A stretch of DNA of 64,000 nucleotides from Apteryx mantelli (lineage: Eukaryota; Chordata; Aves; Apterygiformes; Apterygidae). Below are positions 22,830 to 33,838 of the stretch, piece after piece; the first letter of the stretch is position 1, and each line of letters begins with the position of its first letter. A program made the position numbers and the translations under genes. Below the pieces are notes generated by a model. That model was not told the DNA's origin. It saw only the letters and a list, made by a program, of their open reading frames with translations, and searched no databases. The stretch spans positions 9,345,501 through 9,409,500 of the forward strand of contig NC_090001.1 of the NCBI RefSeq assembly GCF_036417845.1. The letters are read 5' to 3'.

Positions 22830-22847
22830 AACCATCCTCCGCTACCA
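22830..22847 (-). promoter_or_regulatory. Retroviral primer-binding site, initiator tRNA-Met type
   Basis: Minus-strand TGGTAGCGGAGGATGGTT lies two bases after the end of the 5' LTR. It matches the complement of the 3' end of vertebrate initiator tRNA-Met at 17 of 18 positions as I know that sequence. Position and spacing are exactly as expected for a minus-strand DNA primer site. Confidence 0.8.
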
Positions 22848-22849
22848 GA

Positions 22850-23223
22850 TGTCGGAGTGGGAGACGGACCCGGAGTAACGATGAGTCTCAATGTGAGTAT
22901 GATCGTTCTCCCCTTATTAGAGCTTACACAGAGTATATATAGACAAGCAATAAGCATGCACTAGCAATAGCTGTATGATTGGTTTACAGTCTCTGTTCAC
23001 ACGCCTAAAGCGAATACACAATTGGTGCAAAGTTGCTGTTCACGTGGAGGGGCTTGTCAGCCCCCTCCTTTACTTGTTTACCACTACTTGCCTTCCCCTT
23101 TTGTAATGGTCTAGGAATGCTCAAAGACAGTTCACATAGCCGCGGGATCCTCCCTCTATTGTGAAGAAAGGATTGCTCACTTCTAAGAGATCATGCCCCT
23201 TTTCACTTAACCATTCTTCCACA
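22850..23223 (-). repeat. 5' LTR of the minus-strand provirus
   Basis: Same ends as the left copy, 374 bases. TATATATACTC on the minus strand near 22,935 fits a TATA box. The AATAAA of the other LTR is changed to AATAAG here. Differences between the LTRs, including small indels in the central part, indicate the insertion is not recent, unless the two LTRs came from different elements. Confidence 0.92.
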
Positions 23224-23239
23224 GATATACAGTGAGCTT

Positions 23240-24245
23240 TTCAACCTACAGCCTTCCCTGGGATCTGCTCGGATCCCAGCTTCCCTTGCCAAGGCTTTCT
23301 TGACTGTAGCGAGGGGGCAGGTCTGAGGTAGAGATGGGGAGTCAGGTCAGCAGGACGAGGACAGGGCAGGTCAGCACCCAAGAGGTGCAGGGCCAGGCAC
23401 AGGCATGTCCACAGCATAACTCAGGGCAGGCTTAAGGGCAAGGAGAGCAGCTCCCCGGCAAGAGGAGGAGGCCCCACAATGATGCTGGTCACTCTCTGTC
23501 TCCCCTGCTCTTGTGTCCAGCAGATACCCCTCCCTCTCTGCCTGCAGACCCTCCATGCCCACCCTGCTGCTCAGCACAGCACGAGAGCCCTGGCCCTGCA
23601 GCCCCTCTGGCAGCTCCTGCTGCCCCAGCGACAGAGCCGCCTGCCCCGAGCTCGTGCACAGAGAAACCTCTTTCCCATTCTCATTTTCTATTTCTGAATG
23701 ACGCCCTGCTCTTCTCCTGCAACATCCCTGCTCCAGAGAGCCTTTCCCCAGCTGAGTGTGTCCATGCTGGCCTACCTGGCTATTCCTGCGCCCCTCCCTG
23801 GTGCTCCCCACAGGGCCCCGGGGTGGTGGTGATACTCTGCAGAGCGAGCGGGTTGTGGGATCATGGGGCTGTAGGGTGACTCCTGACTCTGCACAGGCCA
23901 TGCTGGTTGGGGTGGGAAGCAGACCCAGCCAAAGAGGGCTCACCACCGCTGACACTGCTGGCATGTGTCTGCCCTCCCGGACTGTGCTCAGAGTGACCCC
24001 AGGGCGTTTGCAATGGCAGCAGATGTGTTTGGGTGTGCACTAGCTCCAGCCTGTGGTGTTTCACTGGGGGTACATGAATCACTCTCCAGTGCCCCTTCCC
24101 TGGGCCTCCTGGGTCCCTACTGCCTCTCTGGGATTGCAGAGCCCTCCTTTCCCCAGGCATACCTGGATTTAGTGCTTTGTCATTGGGTGACTCTACCATG
24201 CGCTGTCCCTTGTTTAGTGAGGCTCCACTCACTGCCCACCTCCAG
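23240..24245 (-). repeat. OR14 module tail without its receptor gene
   Basis: About 1 kb homologous to the sequence downstream of the OR14 genes: same orientation as 33,839-34,860, and inverse of 30,900-31,900 and 62,990-64,000. No receptor coding sequence remains next to it; CR1 sequence follows instead. Long open frames here are shared non-coding repeat sequence. Confidence 0.75.
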
Positions 24246-24251
24246 GCCCAA

Positions 24252-26118
24252 GATCACAGAATCACAGAATCGCTGAGGTTGGAAGGGACCTCTGGAGATC
24301 ATCTAGTCCAACCCCCCTGCTCAAGCAGGTTCACCTAGAGCACATTGCACAGCATTGCATCCAGGCAGGTTTTGAATATCTCCAGAGAAGGAGACTCCAC
24401 AACCTCTCTGGGCAACCTGTTCCAGTGCTCTGTCACCCTCACAGTGAAAAAGTATTTCCTCATGTTCAGATGAAACTGCCTGTGTTTTAGTTTGTGCCCA
24501 TTGCCTCATGTCCTGTCGCTGGGCACCACTGAAAAGAGTCTGGCTCCATCCTCTTGACTCCCTCTCTTCAGATATTTGTAGAAATTAATAAGGTCTCCTC
24601 TCAGTCTTTTCTTCTTCAGGCTAAACAGGCCCAGCTCTCTCAGTCTTTCCTCATAAGAGAGATGCTCCAGTCCCCTCATCATCTTTGTGGCCCTTTGCTG
24701 GACTTGCTCCAGTAGTGCCACATGCCTCTTGTACTGGGGAGCCCAGAACTGGACGCAGTACTCCAGATGTGGCCTCCCCAGGGCTGAGTAGAGGGGGAGA
24801 ATCACCTCCCTCGACCTGCTGGCAACACTCTTCCTCATGAACCCCAGGATACCATTGGCCTTCTTGGCCACAAGGGCACATTGCTGCCTCATGCTTAACT
24901 TGTTGTCCACCAGCACTCCCCGGTCCTTCTCCACAGAGCTGCTTTCCAGCAGGTCAACCCCCAGCCTGTATTGGTGCATGGGGTTATTCCTCCCCAGGTG
25001 CAGGACCCTGCACTTGCCTTTGTTGAACTTCATGAGGTTCCTCTCTGCCCACCTCTCCAGCCTGTCCAGGTCTCTCTGAATGGCAGCACAGCCCTCTGGG
25101 GTATCTGCCACTCCTCCCAGTTTTGTATCATCAGCAAACTTGCTGAGGGTGCACTCTGTCCCTTCATCCAGGTCATTGATGAAGAAATTGAACAAGACTG
25201 GACCCAGTCCTGACCCCTGGGGGACACTGCTAGCTCCAGGCCTCCAACTACAATCTGCGCTGCTGATGACAACCCTCTGAGCTCTGCCATTCAGCCAGTT
25301 CTCAATCCACCTCACTGTCCACTCATCTAACCCACACTTCCTGAGCTTGTCTATGAGGATGTTATGGGAGACAGTGTCAAAAGCCTTGCTGAAGTCAGGG
25401 GAGACAACATCCACTGCTCTCCCCTCATCTACCCAGGCAGTCATTCCATCAGAGAAGGCTATCAGATTGGTTAGGCATGATTTCCCCTTTTGGTGAAGCC
25501 ATGCTGACTACTCCTGATCACCTTCTTATCCTCCACCTGCTTGGAGATGGCCTCCAGGATGAGCTGCTCCATCCCCTTTCCAGGGATGGAGGTGAGGCTG
25601 ACTGGCCTGTAGTTCCTTGGGTCCTCCTTCTTGCCCTTTTTGAAGACTGGGGTGACATTGGCCTTCTTCCAGTCCTCAGGCACCTCTCCTGTTCTCCGTG
25701 ACCTTTCAAAGAAGATGCAGAGTGGCTTAGCAATAACATGCACCAGCTCCCTCAGCACTCGTTGGTGCATTCCATCAGGGCCCTTGCTTTTGTGGGTGTC
25801 AAGTTTGCTTAAATGATCTCTAACACTATCCTCCTCCACCAAGGGAAAGTCTTCCTTTCTCCAGACTTTCTCTCTTGCCTCCAGAATCTGAGGTTCCTGA
25901 GGGCTGGCCTGAGCAGTAAAGACTGAAGCAAAGAAAGTATTCAGTAACTCTGCCTTCTCTGCATCCTTCATCACCAGGGCACCCACCCCATTCAGCAGCA
26001 GGCCCACATTTTCCCTAGTCTTCCTTTTGCTACTGATGTCTTTGAAGAAGCCCTTCTTGTTGTCCTTGACATCCCTTGCCACATTAAATTCTAAATAGGC
26101 CTTAGCCTTCCTCATCGC
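24252..26118 (-). mobile_element. CR1 LINE, 5'-truncated
   Basis: Minus-strand copy whose 3' end at 24,252 shows the CR1 hallmark of repeated 8-bp ATTCTGTG units (CACAGAAT on the plus strand) after the conserved GGAAGGGACC-type region. It covers the reverse transcriptase part of ORF2 and lacks ORF1 and the endonuclease. It lies between an OR14 module tail and a second short CR1 piece in the opposite orientation. Confidence 0.95.
24506..26115 (-). pseudogene. CR1 ORF2 reverse transcriptase remnant
   Basis: The first frame (26,115-25,471) spans the fingers region with KSKGPDG, NYRPVSLTS and QHGFTK. The second (25,444-24,506, 312 codons) has the palm motifs [22 protein letters not shown] and the catalytic KFADDTKL, then the CR1 C terminus with [19 protein letters not shown] 2-base gain in the AAAAGGGG run near 25,490 shifts the frame between them; otherwise both halves are open, so this copy is fairly young. 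The N-terminal endonuclease is absent. Confidence 0.93.
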
Positions 26119-26138
26119 GTCCCTGGGAAATGTGCCCT

Positions 26139-26225
26139 AGGTGACCCTGCTTGAGCAGGGGGGTTGGACTAGATGATTGCGGAGGTCCCTTCCAGCATCA
26201 ACTATTCTGTGATTCTGTGATTCTG
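26139..26225 (+). mobile_element. Short CR1 3' end, plus strand
   Basis: GACCCTGCTTGAGCAGGGGG, then GTTGGACTAGATGATT, then GATTCTGTGATTCTG: the last about 90 bases of a CR1 copy in plus orientation, 20 bases from the 5' end of the minus-strand CR1. Both pieces contain or lead to a 3' end, so these are two insertions, not one element with an inverted 5' part. Confidence 0.88.
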
Positions 26226-26429
26226 AACGAGTGCTTGTGCTAGAAACCCCAGGAATCTGACACAGCCCTGCTAGTCTATTTCTCTGTCATTATAAGAAAT
26301 GTCTGAACTGAATTACAGTAGCAGTTTGCACTGTCGGGTTCTTCATGCATCTCAGCTTCATAATGACTGAAGCTCTAGGTACAGTGTCGTTTCAGATGGC
26401 CTGGGAAATTCCCCACCTGGCCCCCAGCT

Positions 26430-28300
26430 TAGGATCTCGAAGGATGTAGGTCTCACACTTGCTCCATCAGCTCAAGCAAACACTGACACATGCCTTGGGC
26501 CACCTCTATGTCTTCAAACATCACCAGGTTTTGCCAGGAACTGCCTTCAACCTTTCATCTCCAGTGATTATAATGGGAGCTTAGACAAGGAGCTCGCATA
26601 CAGACATCTGTGTTGTGCATGCTTCAGGTTGGGAAAGGGGAATCCCACCTCCTGTGTGTTTGTGTAGTTCATGGGAGAGAGCTGAATCCCACTGCAGCCC
26701 AGGGGCTCCTAAACTGTCCTGTGATGCCCACATTGACTCATCTGAATCAAAACCTGAACCATGGGTAAATGACCTCCCTTCTTGGCCTCGTCTAGGCTCC
26801 TGCCTAGTTAAGAGATGGGAAAGGGGTCTTCTAGAGTGGGACATTTCCACCTCTTGCAGATAACCATCCTCTGATGAGAAAAAAATTGTAATGCTGGAAT
26901 CAGTCACCCTTCACTGTTCAGAGAGGGACTGTTGGTGATTATTTTCATCTATGTCAGTGAACCTTTCCCAGGTGGAGGGAGCACAAGGGATTGATGCCTT
27001 CAGCTGGGCCTCTGCTCCTGAGCAGAGGCAGGCTCCTGGGATGGAGGGAGCTCCTGGCAACCTGGCAGCACTGCTGAGAGACAGCTGTGTCCAGGAGCAG
27101 CTCCCCTGTCAAGAGCAGCAGGGCTCTGGGCACTGCCTGCTCTTGCTGAGATGTGATGAGACAAGAGAGAGAGAAGTGAAAGGCAGTGTGGAGTGGGAGG
27201 GCAGCTGAGTGCTCATGGTGGGAGAAATCTTCACAGCCCCTGACACGGTAAGTCTCTGGCTGCAGGGCAATGCTACTGCTGTTCCTGGAGGGGTCTTCTA
27301 AACCCATCCCATCCCATGATTTTTAAGGATCATACCTCTGACTTCTCCAGTGCAGAGGAGAAGGAGGTGCTTCAGAGTAGGGATTCCTAGCCACTCTGTC
27401 ACAGGCACAGGGCATCCCACTATCCTCTCCCAGGGACTGTTGCAGGGGTGTGAAGCCTGGGTGTGCACAGAGGTCTGCCCAGGGTTCTTTTCCGGAGCAG
27501 TGTCCCTTCACCCCAGGGTGCTGTGTGCCCGGGGCAGTGACTCTGCTGCCTGCACAGGTCAGCACTACCAAGAGAGCTCCCTATGGCATTGTGGGGAGAA
27601 GCTCTGGGTGGAAGGAGTGACCGCTGGTAGAAGAGTTCATTCTTTTGAGAGGGTGCTGTGTGGATCAGGGCTGCTCACAGCTCTAGCTCATGCATAGTAC
27701 ATTTCTGAGGGGGCTTTGCAAAAGGAAGGCCAAGACAGGTGTTTCCTGAAAGAAAAGGCTATTTTCTGAGTTGGTGCTTTAAGTTTCCTTCGAGCTGGCA
27801 TGGGGAAAATGGAAATGGAGCTGTCAGGTTGGGACAAGCGACTGAGATTCATTAACAGTTTCAAAGAGCAATCAATAGTTCTGCTAGGAACTTCTGAAAG
27901 ACCCTTCAGTAACCCCTTAGTCTATAGACAGCAGCAAATTCCCCTTGGATGGTCACCTCTTGAGGGTTCATCTGACCTGCTCCTTCTCACCTGCATGCAG
28001 GGGAATGTCCCTGGACAGTGCGCTGCTGCTGGGAGGTTTGTGCAGGGCAGACCTGAGCACCCTGGGGAAGGCATCAGCATTGCACCGCTGTCCCTGACTT
28101 GCTCAAATCCATCCTCCCATGCTGTTTCTGTTAGCAATTGCCTCTCAGTCCCTGCCCATCTCTGCTGCCTGGAGCTTCCGGGACAGGGCACTGGCCAGGG
28201 CTATCTCTGTGCTCACAGGTCCTAAGGAGCAGGTCAGAAAAACCCTCTTGAGGCCGTAAAGGTGATGCTGGTGCTGTCTGTAGGCTGAGGTGGGGATGAA
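26430..28300 (+). repeat. OR14 module 1, upstream part
   Basis: Homologous in the same orientation to 55,203-57,100 and inverse to 40,480-41,890. Matching points include the 26,600-26,900 block against 55,380-55,640, the 26,940-27,310 block against 55,710-56,100, and 27,780-28,230 against 56,560-56,960. No open frame is conserved in phase across the three copies, so it is treated as promoter/5' intron sequence of the OR14 genes, not as a gene. Confidence 0.75.
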
Positions 28301-29612
28301 GGGACCTGCTGAGGTTTCTCACAGACCTTTGGATCTGTCTCTCCCTTTAGAGTCTTAGTGAGTTGTCTCCCTCTTAAGTCTTAAGGAGAGCCCATCTTTA
28401 GGACCCTTGACAGTTTCCCTGGGGTGTCCTGCCAATCTGCTAGCTGCCCTCCAGAAGAGCACAGCTTCCCTCTAGCATTTTGTGCTATCTGAGAGTCCTT
28501 GGTCTGGTCCTGTGAGTCAGAAGCCTTCTCACACTCTTCATCACTCTCTCCATATCAGGCCTGAGAGAGAAGAATGTGGAAATCTTTCTTTTAAAATTGT
28601 ACTCCTCTGCTCTCAGCTCAGTGCGGTTTCTTTCTGAGACAAACTTGTGAGTGTGAGTGTCCTTTAGCTGAGTGAGGTGCAAGGGCAGGGCAGTGAGGGG
28701 CAAGATTCATTGACAGACCACATCCCGGGACTCTGTGCAAAGTCACAGCGAGCCCTTTGTTCCTCCTTGGGATGTACAGGTGCTCATGCTGAGAGCAACT
28801 GAAATGGCAAGGATTTCTACCCAGTCAAAGAATGCTCCCACAGTGTGATGGAGGCATCTAAAAATGAAATCAATATATATAATCAGACTCCCTGCTGAAG
28901 ATTATTTTCTGGAGAAAATAGGTGTCAACATGTTGGACAGTCTTTCCACATAAGGGGTAGATGTAATCTGCTGCAGGATGTGTGCATCAGAGCTAGCCAC
29001 TTCCCACTCCCATTACGGTCCCTGGAGAAAGAGCACAGATGGTAAATTGGTGTGAGGAGAGGGTCTATCTCATTGGATCAAACACATCGAGAAAGGAGCA
29101 GGTCAGCACCTGCCTTCACCTCAGTGTTTCTTTTCCTCGCTGGAGTGGCAGCTGGAGTCACTGATTCAGATACAGACATCTCTGTTCAAGAGGTGCTCAA
29201 GGGTGGGGGAGAGGACTCCCTTACAAGGGTCTTCTCTTTCAGAGACAGCTGCCATGAGTGCTATATTCATCTCTCATTATGGAAAATAGAGAAAATTCCC
29301 ACTGGGTCATTGTGCCAAGACCCATCCGTTCAGCTCACGGTGTCCATCCGTGGGAATCCCACCAAATACCTGGGACTCTTTGACACCTCCATTTACACCC
29401 CCCAGCAGGGAAGGACTGACTCCTCTAGAGACCAGGGGCAGAGGCCCCTGCACCGCAGAGCACACTCAGCCAGCGCAAAGCAGAGCTCCAGACAGGGAGC
29501 AGAACCTGAATGTAAAGGACAGAGAAGACATGGGGGTTTCTATGAGAAATGGGATGGGTTTGCCTTAGAGAAGCCTGCTCTAACTTGTCGCTGTTATTTG
29601 CTCCTTGGATAG
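28301..29612 (+). other. 5' flank and probable 5'-UTR intron of OR14 gene 1
   Basis: 29,040-29,600 is homologous to 57,050-57,400 plus 58,018-58,340. The stretch ends in CTCCTTGGATAG at 29,601-29,612, a likely 3' splice site directly before the coding exon. The 186-codon frame at 29,052-29,612 is not kept open in the other modules and is not called a gene. Confidence 0.5.
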
Positions 29613-29635
29613 GCCCCAAAGGCCAGAGGAAGTAA

Positions 29636-30571
29636 ATGCCCAACAGCAGCTCCCTCAACGAGTTCCTCCTCCTGGCATTTGCGGACACACGGGAGCTGCA
29701 GTTCTTGCACTTCTGGCTCTTCCTGGGCATCTACTTGGCTGCCCTCCTGGCCAACAGCCTCATCATCACAGCCGTAGCCTGCGACCACCGCCTCCACACA
29801 CCCATGTACTTCTTCCTCCTCAACCTCTCCCTCCTCGACCTTGGCACCATCTCCACCACTGTCCCCAAATCCATGGCCAACTCCCTGTGGGATACTAGGG
29901 CCATTTCCTACTGGGAATGTGCTACCCAGGTCTTTCTGTTTGCCTTTTTCTTTCCAACTGAGTATTTTGTTCTCACTGTCATGGCCTATGACCGCTACGT
30001 GGCCATCTGCAAACCCCTGCACTATGGGACCCTCATGGGCAGCAGAGCTTGTGTCAAAATGGCAGCAGCTGCCTGGAGCAGTGGTTTTCTCAATGCTCTC
30101 CTGCACACTGCTAACACATTTTCCATACGACTCTGCCAAGGCAATGTCCTGGAGCAGTTCTTCTGTGAAATTCCCCAGATCCTCAAGCTCTCCTGCTCAG
30201 ACGCCTACTTCAGGGAACTTGGGGTGCTTGTGGTGAGTGGCTGTTTAGCTTTGGGTTGTTTTGTTTTTATTGTGCTGTCCTACGTGCAGATCTTCACAGT
30301 TGTGCTGAGGATCCCCTCTGAGCAGGGCCGGCACAAAGCCTTCTCCATGTGCCTCCCTCACCTGGCCGTGGTCTCCCTGCTCATCAGCACTGTCATGATT
30401 GCCTACCTGAAGCCCCCCTCCTTCTCCTCCCCAGCTTTGGATCTGGTGGTGGCTGTTCTGTACGCAGTGGTGCCTCCAACAGTGAACCCTCTCATCTACA
30501 GCATGAGGAACAAGGAGCTCAAGGACGCACTGAAGAAACTGGTTCAACTGCTACTACTTCAGCAGCAATGA
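29636..30571 (+). CDS. Olfactory receptor, family 14-like (gamma-c), intact
   Basis: Seven-helix odorant receptor, 311 aa, the usual size. Motifs: NSS glycosylation sequon at residue 3, helix 1 with AN at 39-40 where most ORs have GN, HTPMYFFLLNLSLLDL from 54, Cys95 before helix 3, MAYDRYVAIC from 116, HTANTFS in helix 4/loop 2, VLSYVQIF in helix 5, RHKAFSMCLPHL before helix 6, NPLIYSMRN in helix 7. The pattern is that of OR family 14, the group strongly expanded in birds. The start Met follows the splice acceptor at 29,612 by 23 bases and is not preceded by another ATG in the exon. Stop TGA at 30,569-30,571. The helix 1 Gly-to-Ala change is mild, and function is expected. Confidence 0.94.
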   Translation: MPNSSSLNEFLLLAFADTRELQFLHFWLFLGIYLAALLANSLIITAVACDHRLHTPMYFFLLNLSLLDLGTISTTVPKSMANSLWDTRAISYWECATQVFLFAFFFPTEYFVLTVMAYDRYVAICKPLHYGTLMGSRACVKMAAAAWSSGFLNALLHTANTFSIRLCQGNVLEQFFCEIPQILKLSCSDAYFRELGVLVVSGCLALGCFVFIVLSYVQIFTVVLRIPSEQGRHKAFSMCLPHLAVVSLLISTVMIAYLKPPSFSSPALDLVVAVLYAVVPPTVNPLIYSMRNKELKDALKKLVQLLLLQQQ

Positions 30572-30778
30572 GCTGCCCGTCTCTCCTCACAAGGGATTTC
30601 CAATTTACCTGGGCAACTCTTGTGCTTTGGGCATTCTGCCTGTGATCGTCATTTGTACACAAATATTTAAATTCATTCCACTTCTCCAGCAGCAGAAAGC
30701 CCATCTGTCTGGCCTAGAAGCCTTCCGTAAATCTGTGTAGCACTGTGTCCGGGCTGGCCTCCCTGCCAGCATGTCTGT

Positions 30779-30784
30779 AATAAA
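30779..30784 (+). terminator. Poly(A) signal AATAAA after OR14 gene 1
   Basis: AATAAA about 210 bases after the stop codon. Modules 2 and 3 carry AATAAA at a different site (38,423-38,428 and 59,483-59,488), in sequence not shared with module 1. Confidence 0.45.
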
Positions 30785-30899
30785 AGGGGATTTCCTGAGG
30801 ACAGTGCCTGAAGGTTGGGCTCTTCTTCCCAAGCTGGAGCCAAGAATGTGCTCAGGGAGTTGCACCCGAAAAGGCCCTGTGCTGTGCTTGGGTTTTCCT

Positions 30900-31900
30900 T
30901 GGGCTAAGGGGCATGAGCTCATAGGGTGATGTGTTTGGGCAGGAGGGCTGGAGTCAGCTGTAACTTGTGGGTGCCCAGTGTCCCTGGAGCAGGTGAGTGG
31001 TCAAGTGGTGTCTGCTGGGGACTGTCTGCCATATTACAGGGCTGGTGAGAGATGTCCATGCTTCTGGAAGGGAATATGGAGCCACCGCGAGAGCACAGGG
31101 GATCTCCTGGGACAGCATGTGCCTGGGATGGGCAGTGAGTGGAGACTCCCAAAACCAAGTGGAATCGCCCAAAGGTAAAGGGCTAAACCGAACATGCACT
31201 GAATGAGAGCTCAGAAATCTCAGGAGAAGCAGTGGGGACCCAGCAGGCAGAGGGAAGGGAGCCTCAAGAGTGGTTCATGTCATCTAAAAGGAAAACCCAC
31301 ATTCATTCTGCGAAATGACACAGGTGAACAGCTCCTGAGCCATTTGAAAAGCCCTGTGTTTGCTTCCAGCATTGTCCACATCCACAGAGCCTGGGAGGGG
31401 GTGGTCAGGCACAATGGTGCTGGTCCAGCTGGGTCTTCCCTGACCAGCACAGCTAGTGCAGGGTCACCCTGTGGCCCCACAGCCCACTCGCTCTGCAGAG
31501 CAGCACCGCCAGCCCGGGGCCCTGCGGGGAGCACAGGGGAGGGGTGCAGGAATGACCAGCCAGCCCAGCATGGACATACTCACCCGGGGAAAGGCTCTCT
31601 GAAGAGCAGGAACATCCAGGGCATGTGTGTGCAGGGGAGGAACACAAAGAGAAACCCTTTCCTGTGTGCACCAGCTCAGGGCAGGCGTCTCTTTCGCTGG
31701 GGCAGCAGGATCTGCCTGAGCAGCCCTGGGACCAGGACTCTGGTGCTGTCCTGGACAGGGGCTGGGGCTGTGGTGCAAGTGCCCAGAGCTCTGCAGCCAC
31801 CTGCGGTGGGCAGTGCTGCGGGGCCACCCTCAGCCTGGGCTGCTCTGCTGGGTGGTCTGGGGAGAGTACAGGGGAGGTGGGGAGAGCTGGGGAGGGGCTG
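30900..31900 (+). repeat. OR14 module 1, tail
   Basis: Homologous in the same orientation to 62,990-64,000 and inverse to 33,839-34,860 and 23,240-24,245. Compared with modules 2 and 3 it follows the OR gene almost directly: the 2.5-3 kb containing old CR1 sequence in modules 2 and 3 is missing here. Confidence 0.7.
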
Positions 31901-33838
31901 AGATGGGCTGGAAAGGGCCTGGGAGAGGCAAAACGCCAGCAGGCAGCTCCTGTGTGTGAACAGGCAGTGTGGGAGCACCCACCAGTGTGCTTGCAGGCAA
32001 ATGGAGGTCTCCTGGGAAAGGCACCAGGACATGGAGGGTGCAGAAGAGAAGAGCCCAGGGTGTTCCCTGTGTTGCATGAACACACTGGGGAAGTTGCCCC
32101 ATGGCCATCGTCCTGGACCAGCCCCTCACATGGCCCCTTCCCACTGCTGGCTGCTCACCCCAGCTGTGGGGTGGTGCATGGCCAGCTCCGTCCTCCTGCA
32201 GCTCTCCATATCCCGATGGAGGGGAAAAGGCCAGCCTTGCATGGTCACTCTTCTGCATCAGACCCCAGCAGATCTGGGAGCATGGCTGTCTGCTAACAGC
32301 TGTGGGGGGTCCACCCGGACTGGGCAGGGAGTGGGTGCTTGGATCCCGCAGACTCTGGGAGATCATTTCATAATCATTGAATAATACTCCAGCCCTTTGC
32401 ATGTGCGAGGTCTCTGGTTCCAGCTCCAGCGGAGTTTTGGCTTTCCTCACTCCATCCCTGTGTGCATGGACAAGGTCTCAATGCTCCCCCTGGGCAGCCT
32501 GTCCCCCTTCCACCCTCTGTGCATTTCCCCCCGGCAGCCTGAGTGCTGGTGCTGCTGCCAGGGCAGAGGTGGAAGATCACCCGTAATGGCTCCTCAGGGA
32601 GATCCCTGGGGAAAAGCTGAGCCCAGCCCCAGCCTCATGCCCAGCCCCAATGAGGCAGAGGGGATCTACCCTCTCCCAAGCCACCCTGGCGGTGCACTGG
32701 ACAGGTGATGCCTTTGTGGGCAGCCAGGCTCCAGGTTCAGGCTGGATGCCAGCTCGAGGGTAGGAGCGCTGGGATTTTCATGGGCTTCCAGTGGTGAAGG
32801 CAAGTGGGCAAAAGTGCAAGTGCAAAGGCTGGTGGTGGAAAAGGCAGTGTGGGGCTGGTGAAGGCCCTCCCTCTGCTCCCCATGGGGAGGAGAGTCCCCA
32901 GGCAATGCTGAGCTCCACTTTGTCCAGCAGGAGGGGAGCACAGGGCAGTGTGGAAGAGGCAGATGGAGCCTCTCAGGATGCATGAGGGAGTTTTCCAAAG
33001 GCCAGTGCTGAGACAGGGACCTTTGCATCTTACCCCTGATGCTGCCCCACCTGGCCTCGCTCTGCCCTGCCCGAGGAGCTCTCGCCCCTGTGCCAGCCAT
33101 GCTGGAGCAGAGTCTGAGGAGCTGGAGGTGCCTCAGGCCAAGCTGTGCCAGCCCCAGGGAGCTGACTCTGATCATGGTGTAGGCCAAGCCCCTCCTCACA
33201 TGTCCCATCCTGCTGGGAGGGCAGCACAGGAACGGGGGAGCAGACTGTTCCTGCCCGGGGGCCGTGCGGGACCTTTTGCGAGGGAGGCAAAAGTGACAGC
33301 TGCTGCGCTGCACCAGCACCATCTCTGCCTCCTTCATGAGGCTCCTGCCACATCCCTGCTCACCCCTGCCCCTGCCTGGCCTGCTGCCCCCTTGCTCCCA
33401 GCCCATGGCCCCTCTCCTGGCACTGTGGGGACCAGCTCTGCAGGCAGGAGATCCCTGGCCTTCCCCACCTCTCTCCACGTCGGGCATCCAGCACCAGCCA
33501 TGCAACAAGATGCCCACTCAGAGGCAGAGGAGATGAGCAAGCGTGGGACAGGACAAGGGCTCTTGCTGCTCCCAACATCATCTTCTTTGTAGCAGGAACT
33601 GGGAAGCAAATGGTGCTTAAACACTTGAGCTGGGATACAGAAACACTTGCTCTCGTAACTATGCATCATCAAATCAGACCCCAAGTGGCTGCCCTCACTT
33701 TTTCATTCAGCTAAGAGTCTGTGGGCGGTGTTATATGGGTAGGGGCTGAACTCTGAAGCCCTCCTTACACCTTTGAATTGGCTTTCAGGCAAGAGTTGCT
33801 GTGGGGATATACGGTCACCTTTTGTACCTGCAACCTTC
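31901..33838. other. Spacer between modules 1 and 2
   Basis: GC-rich with many open frames on both strands (up to 283 codons), all mutually overlapping and without domains. No gene is supported. Confidence 0.5.

Larger units (their letters stand above)
19362..23223 (-). mobile_element. Endogenous retrovirus, alpharetrovirus-like, minus strand, defective
   Basis: Two LTRs bracket a 3.1-kb interior read on the minus strand: primer-binding site, leader, gag up to early capsid, a purine-rich simple repeat, about 1 kb of non-viral sequence ending in AATAAA and a poly(A) run, then the surface/transmembrane junction and transmembrane part of env, a polypurine tract and the 3' LTR. Protease, reverse transcriptase and integrase are absent, and gag and env are frameshifted, so the element cannot replicate by itself. 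Flanking six bases do not match (GTGAGG on the left, GATATA on the right), so no target duplication is visible; mutation or recombination between two proviruses could explain this. Confidence 0.92.

Noticed and set aside
19362-23223. Possibility that the minus-strand provirus is intact and recent
   Set aside because: LTRs differ by substitutions and indels, gag and env are frameshifted, pol is missing and no target duplication is visible.
29052-29612. 186-codon frame upstream of OR14 gene 1
   Set aside because: Ends at the splice acceptor and is interrupted in modules 2 and 3; no recognisable protein.
29594-30139. 181-codon antisense frame over OR14 gene 1, with counterparts at 39,046-39,645 and 58,195-58,866
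   Set aside because: Shadow of the conserved receptor coding strand; rich in Glu/Val from complement codons, no own start context or domain.
31203-33592. Several open frames of 200-283 codons on both strands
   Set aside because: GC-rich, mutually overlapping, no domains, and not conserved in phase in the homologous module tails.
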